64,000 nt of DNA from assembly GCF_014836875.1 (NCBI RefSeq), contig NZ_JACSQC010000001.1, positions 62,001-126,000 on the forward strand, written 5' to 3'. The notes under the pieces are model-generated. The model had not been told where the DNA came from, did not search any database, and saw nothing but the letters and a program-made list of their open reading frames with translations. This DNA is from Arthrobacter pullicola (GTDB taxonomy: Bacteria > Actinomycetota > Actinomycetes > Actinomycetales > Micrococcaceae). Below, piece after piece: positions 16,539-25,268 of this stretch. Position numbers and translations under genes: made by a program. The first letter of the stretch is position 1. Every line of letters begins with the position of its first letter.

Positions 16539-18056
16539 CTAGGCCTCCCCGGCCGCCGTCCGCTTGGCGGCAGCCTCTTTCTCCTCCACTGCCGGGTTCA
16601 GCCGTGAGCGGCGGCGGCTGTAGCCGAAGTACACCACAAACCCGAGAAGCAGCCAGCCGGCGAAAAGGATCCAGGTTTCCACCGAGAGGTTGGTCATCAG
16701 GTAGAGGCAGAGCAGGGTGGACAGCACCGGCAGCACCGGACCGAAGGGCACCCGGAACGCCGGCTTCAGGTCCGGGCGCTTCCGCCGCAGCACCAGCACC
16801 CCGGCGCTGACCACCACGAAGGCCGAAAGCGTGCCGATGTTGATCATTTCCTCCAGGACATCCACCTGGGTGAACCCAGCCACCAGCGCCACGAGCACGC
16901 CGCACAGGATCTGCAGGCGGGCAGGGGTGGCGTGCTTGGAACTGGTCTTGGACAGGGCGCGGGGCAGCAGGCCGTCGCGGGACATGGCCAGCACCACCCG
17001 GGCCAGCCCCATCAGCAGCACCATAATGACCGTGGTGAGGCCGATCAGCGAGCCGATGGCGATGACCTGCGCGGCCCCCGTATTGCCGACCAGGGTGAAC
17101 GCTGTGGCGAGGTTGGGCGCTTCCGCCGCCGCCAGGTCCGTGTAGGAGACCATTCCGGTCAGGGCCAGGGAAACCCCGATATACAGGGCCGTGACCACGG
17201 CCAGGCCGGCGAAGATACCGCGCGGCAGGGTGCGCCCGGGGTCCTTGACCTCCTCGGCGGAGGTGGCGACGACGTCGAACCCGATAAAGGCGAAGAAGAC
17301 GACGGCGGCGCCGGCGAAGACGCCCATGAGTCCGTACTGGGCCGGGGCAGCGCCCGTCAGGAAGGAGAAGAGCGACTGCGCCATCACACCCTCCGTTCCG
17401 GCGGCCGCGGTGGAGACTGCGTCCGGAATGAACGGGGTGTAGTTATCGAAGTCGATGTAGAAGAAGCCGGCGACGATCACGAACAGGACGACGCCGATCT
17501 TGATCAGGGTGAAGACGTTGCCAACCCGTGCGGAGAGCTTGGTCCCCATCACCAGCAGCACGGTGAAGACTGCCACGATCAGGAACGGACCCCAGGTCAT
17601 TTCGATCGGCCCCAGCGAAATGCTGGCCGGAATGTTCCAGCCGATCAGGGCGAAAACCTCACTGAGATAGATGCCCCAGTACTTGGCGATCACGGCCGCC
17701 GCGGTGAACAGCTCCAGGATCAGGTTCCAGCCGATAATCCAGGCGACCAGCTCCCCCATCGTGGCGTAGCTGAAAACGTAGGCGGAGCCGGCCACCGGAA
17801 TCGCGGTGGCGAACTCGGCATAACACATGATCGCCAGCGCGCAGGTGATCGCAGCAAGCACGAAGGAGAGCGTCACGGCCGGGCCGGAAAATTCGGCTGC
17901 GGCTTTGGCGCCCACGGAGAAGATGCCGGCACCGACGGCGACGGCGACTCCCATGATCATCAGGTCCCACGTGGTCAGCGAGCGCCGAAGCCGGCGGCCT
18001 TCCTCGTCGGCGTCGGCCAGTGATTTCTCAATGGGCTTGGTTCGGAAAAGACTCAC
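16539..18056 (-). CDS. APC-superfamily amino acid permease
   Basis: The 505-residue protein has twelve or more hydrophobic segments. The first carries GVAVAVGAGIFSVGAKAAAE, the APC glycine-rich substrate loop, and FIGFDVVATSAEEVKDPGRT marks TM6-7 of the cationic amino acid transporter (CAT/YfnA) group. It imports or exchanges amino acids across the membrane; specificity is not readable. The GTG at 18056 is selected because AAGGA lies seven bases upstream and family members begin just before the basic leader; the longer frame to 18311 is not supported. Confidence 0.9.
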   Translation of the reverse strand: MSLFRTKPIEKSLADADEEGRRLRRSLTTWDLMIMGVAVAVGAGIFSVGAKAAAEFSGPAVTLSFVLAAITCALAIMCYAEFATAIPVAGSAYVFSYATMGELVAWIIGWNLILELFTAAAVIAKYWGIYLSEVFALIGWNIPASISLGPIEMTWGPFLIVAVFTVLLVMGTKLSARVGNVFTLIKIGVVLFVIVAGFFYIDFDNYTPFIPDAVSTAAAGTEGVMAQSLFSFLTGAAPAQYGLMGVFAGAAVVFFAFIGFDVVATSAEEVKDPGRTLPRGIFAGLAVVTALYIGVSLALTGMVSYTDLAAAEAPNLATAFTLVGNTGAAQVIAIGSLIGLTTVIMVLLMGLARVVLAMSRDGLLPRALSKTSSKHATPARLQILCGVLVALVAGFTQVDVLEEMINIGTLSAFVVVSAGVLVLRRKRPDLKPAFRVPFGPVLPVLSTLLCLYLMTNLSVETWILFAGWLLLGFVVYFGYSRRRSRLNPAVEEKEAAAKRTAAGEA

Positions 18057-18221
18057 TCCGGGATCCTTGCTGTGGGGCGCTGACAGGAAGGCCCCAGTGG
18101 GGCCAAGGGGTACAAGTGTAGGCACAGGGCGGTAGCGAAGTGCAGTGGGCATTTGGGAGGATAGAGGTGGCTTGCCCCACGAGGACCGGGTGCGGGCCCC
18201 TCCTAGAGATCGGATGCTCCA

Positions 18222-20294
18222 ATGGCCCGCGGAATCTACGTAAGCGCGATGACGCCGGGATCGGGAAAGACGCTGATCAGTCTGGGGCTGGCGGATATGC
18301 TCCACCGCCACGCCGACAGGGTGGGTTTCTTCCGGCCCATCGTCGAAGGACCCGACCGCGAGGACGATCCGGTGGTCCGCCTGATGCAGCGCCGCTTCAA
18401 CCTAAGCACCTCGAACTGCCGCGGCGGCCTGACCCGGCCCGAGCTGAGGGCGCTGCTGGTGGCCGGGGAGCGCGGCGAAGTCGACGCGCGCTGCATGGCC
18501 ATCTACAGCGAGATCGCGGCGAACTGCGATGTGGTGATCGTGGAAGGAACAGATCTTTCCGGGCACGACGTCGCCCTCGAGTTCGATCTCAACGCCCGCC
18601 TGGCCAATAACCTGGGCGCCATGGTCATGGCCGTGGTCAACGCACGGGATATGTCCGTCGATGAGGTTGCCGACGCCGTGGATGTCTCCCGCCGCCAGCT
18701 GGCTGCCGCTAAGTGCGACCTGCTGGCCATAATGGTCAACCGGGCCGAAGAATCTTCGGTGGACGAAGTCCGGGCGAACGTCCGGCCCGGCGCCTCCCAC
18801 CGGCCGGTCTACGTGCTCCCTGAGCTGAACGAAATTTCCCAGCCGTCGATCTCCGAGGTGTCCAAGGCCCTTTCCGCCCGGCAGATTGCCGGCAGCAGGT
18901 CCCTGGAACGCGATGTCACAGGCATCAAGGTCGCGGCGATGACTGTCAGCAACTTCATCACCCAGCTCGTCGACGGGTCCCTGGTGATCGCCCCGGGCGA
19001 CCGCGCAGACGTGATGGTCGCGGCACTGGCATCCTCCTTCTCGGCGGAGTTCCCCGTGCCCAGCGGGATGATCCTCACCGGGGGCCTGCCCCTTGACCCC
19101 GGCATCCTGGCGCTGCTCGCCCAGGCCCCCTTCCCCGTGTTTGCCGTGGACAGTGACACGTACACCGCGGCCCGGGACGTCAGCCAGGTCCGCGGCGAAA
19201 TCGCCACCGGCCAGCGCCGCAAGGTCGCAGCGGCACTCGGTGTCTGGTCCCGCTACGTGGACGAGCAGGAACTGCTGGAGCGGCTGGAACTCCCCCGTCC
19301 GGAAAAGACCACTCCCCTGCGCTTCCTGAACGAACTGATCGTCCGGGCCCGGACCAAACGCCGGCATATTGTGCTTCCGGAAGGGCTGGACGTGCGGATC
19401 CTGCGGGCGGCGGAGATCCTGCGCCGCCGGGATGTCTGCGCCCTGACGGTCCTCGGCCCCGAAGTTGAGGTCCGCGAGCTCGCCGCCAGCGAGGGCATCG
19501 ACCTGACGGGAATCACCATCATCAATCCTGCGACCAGCGGACTGCGGGACGATTTCGCCCGGGAATATCAGCAGCTGCGGGCCAAAAAGGGTGTCACCCT
19601 GGAGGACGCCCAGGAACGTATGGCCCAGGGGGCATATTTCGGAACCATGATGGTCAAGCTGGGCCGGGTGGACGGCATGGTCTCCGGCGCCGCGCACACC
19701 ACTGCCAACACGATCCGGCCGGCCCTGGAGTTTATCCGCACCAAGGAAGGCTCACAGATCGTTTCCTCGGTTTTCCTGATGCTGCTCCAGGACCGGGTTT
19801 TGGTCTACGGTGACTGCGCGGTCAACCCGGACCCCAATGCCGAGCAGCTGGCGGATATCGCCCAGGCCTCTGCCGACACTGCCGCACAGTTCGGCGTCGC
19901 TCCCCGCGTAGCCATGCTTTCCTACGCCACCGGCACCTCCGGGTACGGGGAGGCGGTGGACAAAGTCCGGACCGCCACGGAGATTGTGCGCAAAGCCCGG
20001 CCGCAGCTTCCCGTGGAAGGGCCCATCCAGTACGACGCCGCAGTGGATGCCTCGGTGGCGGCGTCCAAGGCGCCGGGGTCCTCCGTGGCGGGGCAGGCGA
20101 CCGTGTTCATTTTCCCGGACCTGAACACCGGCAACAACACCTACAAGGCGGTCCAGCAGTCTGCGGGGGCCGTCGCCGTCGGGCCGGTGCTGCAGGGCCT
20201 GCGCAAACCCGTCAACGACCTTTCCCGTGGCGCTACGGTGGAGGACATTGTTAACACCGTGGCCATCACGGCCATCCAGGCGCAGGAGGACTAA
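18222..20294 (+). CDS. pta: Phosphate acetyltransferase, long form
   Basis: The 690-residue protein converts acetyl-CoA and phosphate to acetyl phosphate. It has the long three-part layout: an N-terminal P-loop-like domain (MTPGSGKTLISLGLADML from residue 7), a central DRTGG-type regulatory region (about 215-335), and the catalytic PTA domain (about 365-690) with RKVAAALGVWSRYV before it and FVFLM/INTGNNTYKAVQ-type blocks in its latter half. Its stop TAA is followed directly by the ackA ATG, so the pair is an operon for acetate formation or reuse. Confidence 0.95.
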   Translation: MARGIYVSAMTPGSGKTLISLGLADMLHRHADRVGFFRPIVEGPDREDDPVVRLMQRRFNLSTSNCRGGLTRPELRALLVAGERGEVDARCMAIYSEIAANCDVVIVEGTDLSGHDVALEFDLNARLANNLGAMVMAVVNARDMSVDEVADAVDVSRRQLAAAKCDLLAIMVNRAEESSVDEVRANVRPGASHRPVYVLPELNEISQPSISEVSKALSARQIAGSRSLERDVTGIKVAAMTVSNFITQLVDGSLVIAPGDRADVMVAALASSFSAEFPVPSGMILTGGLPLDPGILALLAQAPFPVFAVDSDTYTAARDVSQVRGEIATGQRRKVAAALGVWSRYVDEQELLERLELPRPEKTTPLRFLNELIVRARTKRRHIVLPEGLDVRILRAAEILRRRDVCALTVLGPEVEVRELAASEGIDLTGITIINPATSGLRDDFAREYQQLRAKKGVTLEDAQERMAQGAYFGTMMVKLGRVDGMVSGAAHTTANTIRPALEFIRTKEGSQIVSSVFLMLLQDRVLVYGDCAVNPDPNAEQLADIAQASADTAAQFGVAPRVAMLSYATGTSGYGEAVDKVRTATEIVRKARPQLPVEGPIQYDAAVDASVAASKAPGSSVAGQATVFIFPDLNTGNNTYKAVQQSAGAVAVGPVLQGLRKPVNDLSRGATVEDIVNTVAITAIQAQED

Positions 20295-21431
20295 ATGCTG
20301 ATTCTGGTGGTTAACTCAGGCTCCTCGTCGCTGAAATACCAGGTGCGTGATACCGACACCCACGAAATTCTGACCAAAGGGCTCATCGACCGGATCGGCG
20401 AGTCGGAGGTGCCGGACCACCGGGCCGCGCTGCTGCGGCTCAGCGAGGAGGTCGGGCAGGCTCTGCAGGGGAAAAAGATCGAAGCCGTAGGCCACCGCGT
20501 GGTCCACGGCGGCGAGCGCTTCAGCCAGCCCGTCCTGGTGGACAATGAGATCACCCGCGCCATTGAACGGCTTAGCCCGCTGGCGCCGCTGCATAACCCG
20601 GCCAGCGCCATGGGCATCCGGGCGGTCGCCGAACGTTATCCGGGCATCCCCCAGGTGGCTGTTTTTGATACCGCGTTTCACCGGACCCTGCCCCCGCGCG
20701 CCTGGCGGTATGCGATCCCGACACCCCTCTACCGCCGGTACGGGATCCGCCGGTACGGCTTCCACGGCACCAGCTGCGGCTACGTCAGCGAACTGGCCGC
20801 CGATTTCCTGGGCATACCTTTGGAGGAGTTCGACGCCGTTGTGGCCCATCTGGGCAACGGCGCATCGGTGACTGCCCTGCAGGGAGGCCGGAGCATCGAT
20901 ACCTCCATGGGCTTCACCCCGCTGGCAGGACTGGTGATGGGCACCCGCAGCGGCGACATCGACCCCTCAATCCTGGTGTTCCTGGCCCGTGAAGGGTACA
21001 GCGCTGATGACATCGACTCGCTGCTGAACCGGGAGTCGGGGCTTCTGGCCCTCAGCGGCAACACGGACATGAGGGAGATCACCAGCGCTGCCGAGGCGGG
21101 AGACCAGCAGGCGGAACTGGCCCTGGAGATCTCCGCCTACCGCCTGGCCAAATATATTGGCGGCTACCATGTGGCCGTGGGCGGAGCGCGGGCCATCATT
21201 TTCACCGCCGGAATCGGAGAGAACGACGCCGCCTTCCGCGCGCGGGTCGTGGCGCTGCTCGGCGCCCTGGACGTCCGGATCGATGAGGCCGCCAACAGTG
21301 TCCGGTCAAACGAGGTCCGCCGGATCAGCACCGCCGATTCGGCGATCGAGGTACTGGTGGTTCCCACGGACGAAGAGGAAGCGATTGCGGAGGCAACGGC
21401 GGAAACCGTACTGGCTGCCGGGCGTGAATAG
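20295..21431 (+). CDS. ackA: Acetate kinase
   Basis: The 378-residue enzyme transfers phosphate between acetyl phosphate and ADP. Motifs in order: NSGSSSLKYQ (residues 7-16), VFDTAFHRTLP with the catalytic Asp near 124, HLGNGASV, MGTRSGDIDP, and FTAGIGENDA near the end. Together they form the complete ASKHA active site. The ATG abuts the pta stop without a gap. AckA-Pta generates ATP from acetyl-CoA overflow or assimilates acetate. Confidence 0.97.
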   Translation: MLILVVNSGSSSLKYQVRDTDTHEILTKGLIDRIGESEVPDHRAALLRLSEEVGQALQGKKIEAVGHRVVHGGERFSQPVLVDNEITRAIERLSPLAPLHNPASAMGIRAVAERYPGIPQVAVFDTAFHRTLPPRAWRYAIPTPLYRRYGIRRYGFHGTSCGYVSELAADFLGIPLEEFDAVVAHLGNGASVTALQGGRSIDTSMGFTPLAGLVMGTRSGDIDPSILVFLAREGYSADDIDSLLNRESGLLALSGNTDMREITSAAEAGDQQAELALEISAYRLAKYIGGYHVAVGGARAIIFTAGIGENDAAFRARVVALLGALDVRIDEAANSVRSNEVRRISTADSAIEVLVVPTDEEEAIAEATAETVLAAGRE

Positions 21432-21594
21432 CCGCCAATAATGGGCACGCCGCTCCGGCACAGCAACCCCTACCGGCCGGTACCCGGCGAAAGTCCGGGG
21501 AGCGGTAATTACGGCGCGACACGGGTGCCCGGCCTTGCTAGCATTCTCGGCAGGTTAAGCAGAAGCCGCGGATCCCCTCGTGCGTGGAGTTGGC

Positions 21595-21996
21595 ATGGAA
21601 CACAACCTGCGGGTACTCGTAAGTATCGATACGGCAAGCTCGTCTGCCTGCATTGAGGTGCGCGGGTGCCTGGTGCAGGCCAATTGCCCGGACCTGCTGG
21701 AAATCCTCCGGCACACTGCCACCCTCGGCACCCATGTGGCCGTCAACCTGACCAAGGCCCTGCATCTGGAGGCAACCGTTCTCGACGAGCTGCTCCTGCA
21801 GGCGGGCCAGGTCCCGTGCCTGCCCCTGGACGGCGGGCACACCACCGTCTCGGTGCGCCTGCCCTCCCGCCTCCCGTCCTGTGAACCTCCCCGGCTCCGG
21901 GCACCCGTGCACCCCCTGGGCAACACGCAGGCGTTCGAGCTGGCCTTCCAGCAGCATGATGCTGCCGCTCTTCGGCCCTCCCGGAGGCCCGGCTGA
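21595..21996 (+). CDS. STAS-domain-like protein
   Basis: The 133-residue protein contains a strand-helix pattern like anti-sigma-factor antagonists: ACIEVRGCLVQANCPDLLEI (about residues 18-37), HVAVNLTKALHLEATVLDEL, then a terminal helix. The serine usually phosphorylated in SpoIIAA-type proteins is not obvious at the helix start (here near LEATVLD), so it may not be a canonical switch. No anti-sigma kinase or sigma factor adjoins it. The chosen ATG has GGAG nine bases upstream. Confidence 0.65.
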   Translation: MEHNLRVLVSIDTASSSACIEVRGCLVQANCPDLLEILRHTATLGTHVAVNLTKALHLEATVLDELLLQAGQVPCLPLDGGHTTVSVRLPSRLPSCEPPRLRAPVHPLGNTQAFELAFQQHDAAALRPSRRPG

Positions 21997-22038
21997 CCTG
22001 AATTCGGGGCTTCGGGCCGCGGATCCCCCTCCCCGAAT

Positions 22039-22080
22039 TGTCAGCAGGCTTATGAATTGTGTCAGCAGGCTTATGAATTG
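22039..22080 (+). repeat. Two tandem copies of a 21-base repeat
   Basis: The unit TGTCAGCAGGCTTATGAATTG occurs twice without a gap or mismatch (22039-22059, 22060-22080), and a further GAATTG precedes it at 22035. It lies in the short region upstream of the zinc alcohol dehydrogenase gene. It could be a slippage duplication or a doubled regulator site. Confidence 0.9.
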
Positions 22081-22100
22081 GCAGGATGGAGCCAATTCAT
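22073..22100. promoter_or_regulatory. Inverted repeat upstream of the alcohol dehydrogenase
   Basis: ATGAATTGGC (22073-22082) and GCCAATTCAT (22091-22100) are perfect 10-base arms around eight bases. The left arm includes the end of the second tandem repeat. The element ends ten bases before the ribosome site, so it could be an operator or an mRNA hairpin. Confidence 0.6.
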
Positions 22101-22123
22101 CAAGCAACGATCAGGAGGCCGGC

Positions 22124-23308
22124 ATGAAGGCAGTGACATGGCAGGGCAAGCGGAAGGTCAGCGTCGAGGAGGTCCCCGATCCGGTGATCGAGCAGCCCAC
22201 GGACGCGGTCATCCGGATCACCTCCACCGCACTATGCGGCTCCGACCTGCATCTTTACGAAGTCCTGGGCCCCTACATGAATGCCGGGGACATTGTGGGG
22301 CATGAGCCGATGGGCATCGTCGAGGAAGTCGGCAGCGCGGTGACCAACCTCAAGCGCGGCGACCGGGTGGTGATTCCGTTCCAGATTGCCTGCGGACAGT
22401 GCTTTATGTGCCGGCAGGGGCTGCAGACGCAGTGTGAAACCACCCAGGTCCGCGACAAGGGCATGGGCGCCGCACTGTTCGGCTATTCAGAGCTCTATGG
22501 ATCGGTGCCGGGCGCCCAGGCCGAATACCTGCGGGTGCCGCACGCGGATTACGGTCCGATCGTCGTCGGATCCGAACTCCCCGATGACCGCTACCTGTTC
22601 CTCTCCGACATCCTCCCCACCGCGTGGCAGGGCGTGAAGTACGCCAATGTGCCCGACGGCGGCACCCTGGCAGTCTACGGGCTGGGCCCGGTGGGACAGT
22701 TCGCAGCCCGGATCGGAACCCACCTCGGCTACCGCGTGATCGGCGTCGAGCCCCAGGCGGAACGGCGAGACCTTGCAGCCCGCTATGGCACCGAGGTTCT
22801 GGACCTGTCCAAGGACCTCGGGGACGAGCTGCGGGAGATGACCCAGGGCCGCGGTCCGGATGCAGTCGTGGACGCTGTGGGAATGGAAGCGCACGGCTCC
22901 GGCGCTGGTGCCTTTGCCCAGGCCGCCGTCGGAATCCTGCCGGATGCCCTGGCCCAGAAGGCCATGGAAACCGCCGGTGTTGACCGTCTGGCGGCCCTGC
23001 ACAGCGCCATCGATGCCGTGCGCCGCGGCGGCACCATCTCGCTGAGCGGGGTCTACGGCGGCACCGCTGACCCCATGCCGCTGATGACCATGTTCGACAA
23101 GCAGCTGAACCTGCGCATGGGCCAGTGCAACGTAAAGCGCTGGGTCGATGACCTGCTGCCGCTGGTGGAGGACCCGGCGGATCCGCTGGGAGTCACGGAC
23201 CTGGTCACCCACCGTGCCGGTCTGGACGCAGCTCCGGAGCTGTACGAAAAGTTCCAGAAGAAGGAGGACGGCTGCATCAAGGTGGTCTTCCAGCCGGGCC
23301 TGAACTAG
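22124..23308 (+). CDS. Zinc-dependent alcohol dehydrogenase
   Basis: The 394-residue protein is a medium-chain dehydrogenase. Catalytic zinc ligands are seen in CGSDLHLYE (Cys39) and GHEPMG (His about 62). The structural zinc loop is CGQCFMCRQGLQTQC, and GLGPVGQFAARIG is the NAD-binding turn. The length and the insert around residues 260-290 (GMEAHGSGAG) fit the glutathione-independent formaldehyde dehydrogenase-like group, so small aldehydes or alcohols may be substrates. The start has an ideal AGGAGG site. The upstream repeat and dyad point to specific regulation. Confidence 0.9.
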   Translation: MKAVTWQGKRKVSVEEVPDPVIEQPTDAVIRITSTALCGSDLHLYEVLGPYMNAGDIVGHEPMGIVEEVGSAVTNLKRGDRVVIPFQIACGQCFMCRQGLQTQCETTQVRDKGMGAALFGYSELYGSVPGAQAEYLRVPHADYGPIVVGSELPDDRYLFLSDILPTAWQGVKYANVPDGGTLAVYGLGPVGQFAARIGTHLGYRVIGVEPQAERRDLAARYGTEVLDLSKDLGDELREMTQGRGPDAVVDAVGMEAHGSGAGAFAQAAVGILPDALAQKAMETAGVDRLAALHSAIDAVRRGGTISLSGVYGGTADPMPLMTMFDKQLNLRMGQCNVKRWVDDLLPLVEDPADPLGVTDLVTHRAGLDAAPELYEKFQKKEDGCIKVVFQPGLN

Positions 23309-23317
23309 GCCACCCAC

Positions 23318-23350
23318 CCCTGCCCTTCGCCTCTGCGGCGCAGGGCAGGG
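23318..23350. terminator. Hairpin between convergent genes
   Basis: CCCTGCCCT (23318-23326) and AGGGCAGGG (23342-23350) form perfect nine-base arms around 15 bases. The hairpin lies between the dehydrogenase gene and the convergent GH15 gene. There is no T-run, so efficiency is uncertain. Confidence 0.5.
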
Positions 23351-23372
23351 CAGCGGACCCGGCTGTGTTTCT

Positions 23373-25223
23373 TCAGATGCTTCTGTCCAGGGACGCTGCG
23401 TCTACGGGGTCCGCGGACCGGGCGGGGGATCCGCGCCGCTGCGCTTCGGCCACATGAATGGCGTCCACCGCCCGGACCAGCGCCAGATGCGAAAAGGCCT
23501 GCGGGTAGTTTCCGGCCATGCGCCCGTTCACCGTGTCATATTCCTCGCTGAGGAGCCCAACCTCGTTCGCGTAGCCCACCAGCTGGTCCATCAGGTCCAG
23601 GGCCTCACGCATCCGGCCGGTGCGGGCATACTGCTCAGCCAGCCAGAAACTGCAGGCCAGGAAGGGATTCTCTCCCGGCTCCAGCCCGTCAACCCCGGAG
23701 GTGCTTTCGTAGCGCAGCAGCAGGCCGTCCGGGTTGAGGAGCGTGTCCTCGAGCCGGGCCACCGTGCCGAGCATCCGGGGATCGTCGTACGGCAGGAAAC
23801 CCACGTGCGGCAGCTGCAGCAGGGAGGCATCCGGCAGGGTACTGCCGTAACACTGCACGAACGAATTCAGTTCCGGGTCATAGCCCCGCGCCAGTATTTC
23901 CACACGCAGACCGTCCCGCAGGGCCTCCCACAGCTCCACCGGTCCGTCCAGGCCGTCTTCGCGCACCGCCCGCGCTGCGCGGTCGAAGGCCGCCCACATC
24001 ATGACGCGGGAGTGCGTGAAGAACCGCGGTTCCCCGCGGACCTCCCAGATGCCGTGGTCCGGGTCCTCCAGATGCCGTTCCAGAAAACCCAGGAGGGCGC
24101 GCTGCAGCGCCCAGGAGAAATTGTCCTCCTTCACACCCCGCTCCCGCAGGCGGGCCAGGGACACCATCACGGTGCCAACGACGTCGGCCTGGTACTGACC
24201 CACGGCACCGTTGCCGAGCCGGACCGGGCGGGAACCGGAATGACCGGGGAATTGGTGCAGAATCCGCTCCGGAAGGTCCCGGCCGCCGTCCACCGCGTAC
24301 ATGATCTGCAGGTCTTCGGGGTCCCCGGCCACCGCGCGCAGGAGCCAGTTGCGCCAGTGCAGGGCCTCATCCTGGTAGCCGTGGGTCATCATGGCCTCCA
24401 GCGTGAGCGCCGCATCCCGCAGCCAGCAGTACCGGTAGTCCCAGTTGCGGGTGCCGCCGAACTCCTCCGGAAGGGACGTTGTGGGTGCCGCCACGATTCC
24501 GCCGGTGTCCTCATGGGTAAGCGCCCGCAGCACCAGCAGCGAGCGCCGCACCGGCTCCTGGTAGCGGTCCAGGTCCACACAGTGCCCGGCCCAGTCCTGC
24601 CAGTACCGTCTGGTGGCCGCCAGGGCAGCATCCACGTCGGTTTTTGCCGGCGTAGGCCGGTGCGAGCGGTACCACAGCAGTTCCAGGTCCACGGTCTCAC
24701 CCATGCTGACCGTAAACTCGCCGGTATGCCGGTGGTCGCTGCCGTGGGGGATATTGCCGCCGTGCAGCACCATGGCGCTCGGTCCGGCGATAGCCAGCAG
24801 CTGCTCGGTCCCGGCCGGGCTTTCCCGCCGCATCCAGGGGACAGTGTCCCCGTAGTTGAAGCGGACCTCCAGTTCCTGGCGCATATGAACCGTGCCGGAC
24901 AGTCCCCGCACGCGCCGGATCACCGACGCCCGCCGGTCGCCAACAGGCATAAAGTCCGTGACCAGGACCTCTCCCCCGTCGGTCCGCCAGACGGTCTGCA
25001 GGATGAAGGTGGCGTCCAGATAGGTGCGGGAAAGCACCCTGGCACCTTCGGCGACCGGTTCCAGCAGCCAGCGGCCGTGATCCTTGGTCCCAAGGAGCGC
25101 ACCGAAGACCGAGGGCGAATCAAAGCGTGGCAGGCAAAGCCAGTCCATGCTCCCGGCACGGGATACCAGCGCTCCGGTGTGGAGATCTGAAATAAGGGCG
25201 TAGTCCTCGATCGGAGTGGCCAT
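23373..25223 (-). CDS. Glycoside hydrolase family 15 (trehalase/glucoamylase-like)
   Basis: The 616-residue protein has the N-terminal beta-sandwich (about residues 1-200, opening MATPIEDYALISDLHTGALV) and the (alpha/alpha)6 catalytic domain. The latter contains the GH15 signature RNWDYRYCWLRDAALTLEA, where the Asp/Glu acid region lies, and NPFLACSFWLAEQY near residue 540. In mycobacteria this family acts as trehalase and elsewhere as glucoamylase or dextranase, so an alpha-glucosidic substrate is likely. No signal peptide is present, which supports intracellular trehalose or glycogen-fragment use. Confidence 0.9.
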   Translation of the reverse strand: MATPIEDYALISDLHTGALVSRAGSMDWLCLPRFDSPSVFGALLGTKDHGRWLLEPVAEGARVLSRTYLDATFILQTVWRTDGGEVLVTDFMPVGDRRASVIRRVRGLSGTVHMRQELEVRFNYGDTVPWMRRESPAGTEQLLAIAGPSAMVLHGGNIPHGSDHRHTGEFTVSMGETVDLELLWYRSHRPTPAKTDVDAALAATRRYWQDWAGHCVDLDRYQEPVRRSLLVLRALTHEDTGGIVAAPTTSLPEEFGGTRNWDYRYCWLRDAALTLEAMMTHGYQDEALHWRNWLLRAVAGDPEDLQIMYAVDGGRDLPERILHQFPGHSGSRPVRLGNGAVGQYQADVVGTVMVSLARLRERGVKEDNFSWALQRALLGFLERHLEDPDHGIWEVRGEPRFFTHSRVMMWAAFDRAARAVREDGLDGPVELWEALRDGLRVEILARGYDPELNSFVQCYGSTLPDASLLQLPHVGFLPYDDPRMLGTVARLEDTLLNPDGLLLRYESTSGVDGLEPGENPFLACSFWLAEQYARTGRMREALDLMDQLVGYANEVGLLSEEYDTVNGRMAGNYPQAFSHLALVRAVDAIHVAEAQRRGSPARSADPVDAASLDRSI

Positions 25224-25268
25224 TGCACCACTCAACCACACACCGCGCCCGCGGCCTATGGTCCGGAC

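Noticed and set aside
22039-22100. Repeats as insertion-sequence ends or an attachment site
   Set aside because: No transposase, integrase or target duplication lies nearby; both flanking genes are intact.
23454-25190. 578-codon plus-strand frame opposite the GH15 gene
   Set aside because: The GH15 signature on the minus strand is complete; the plus frame has no motif and no ribosome site.
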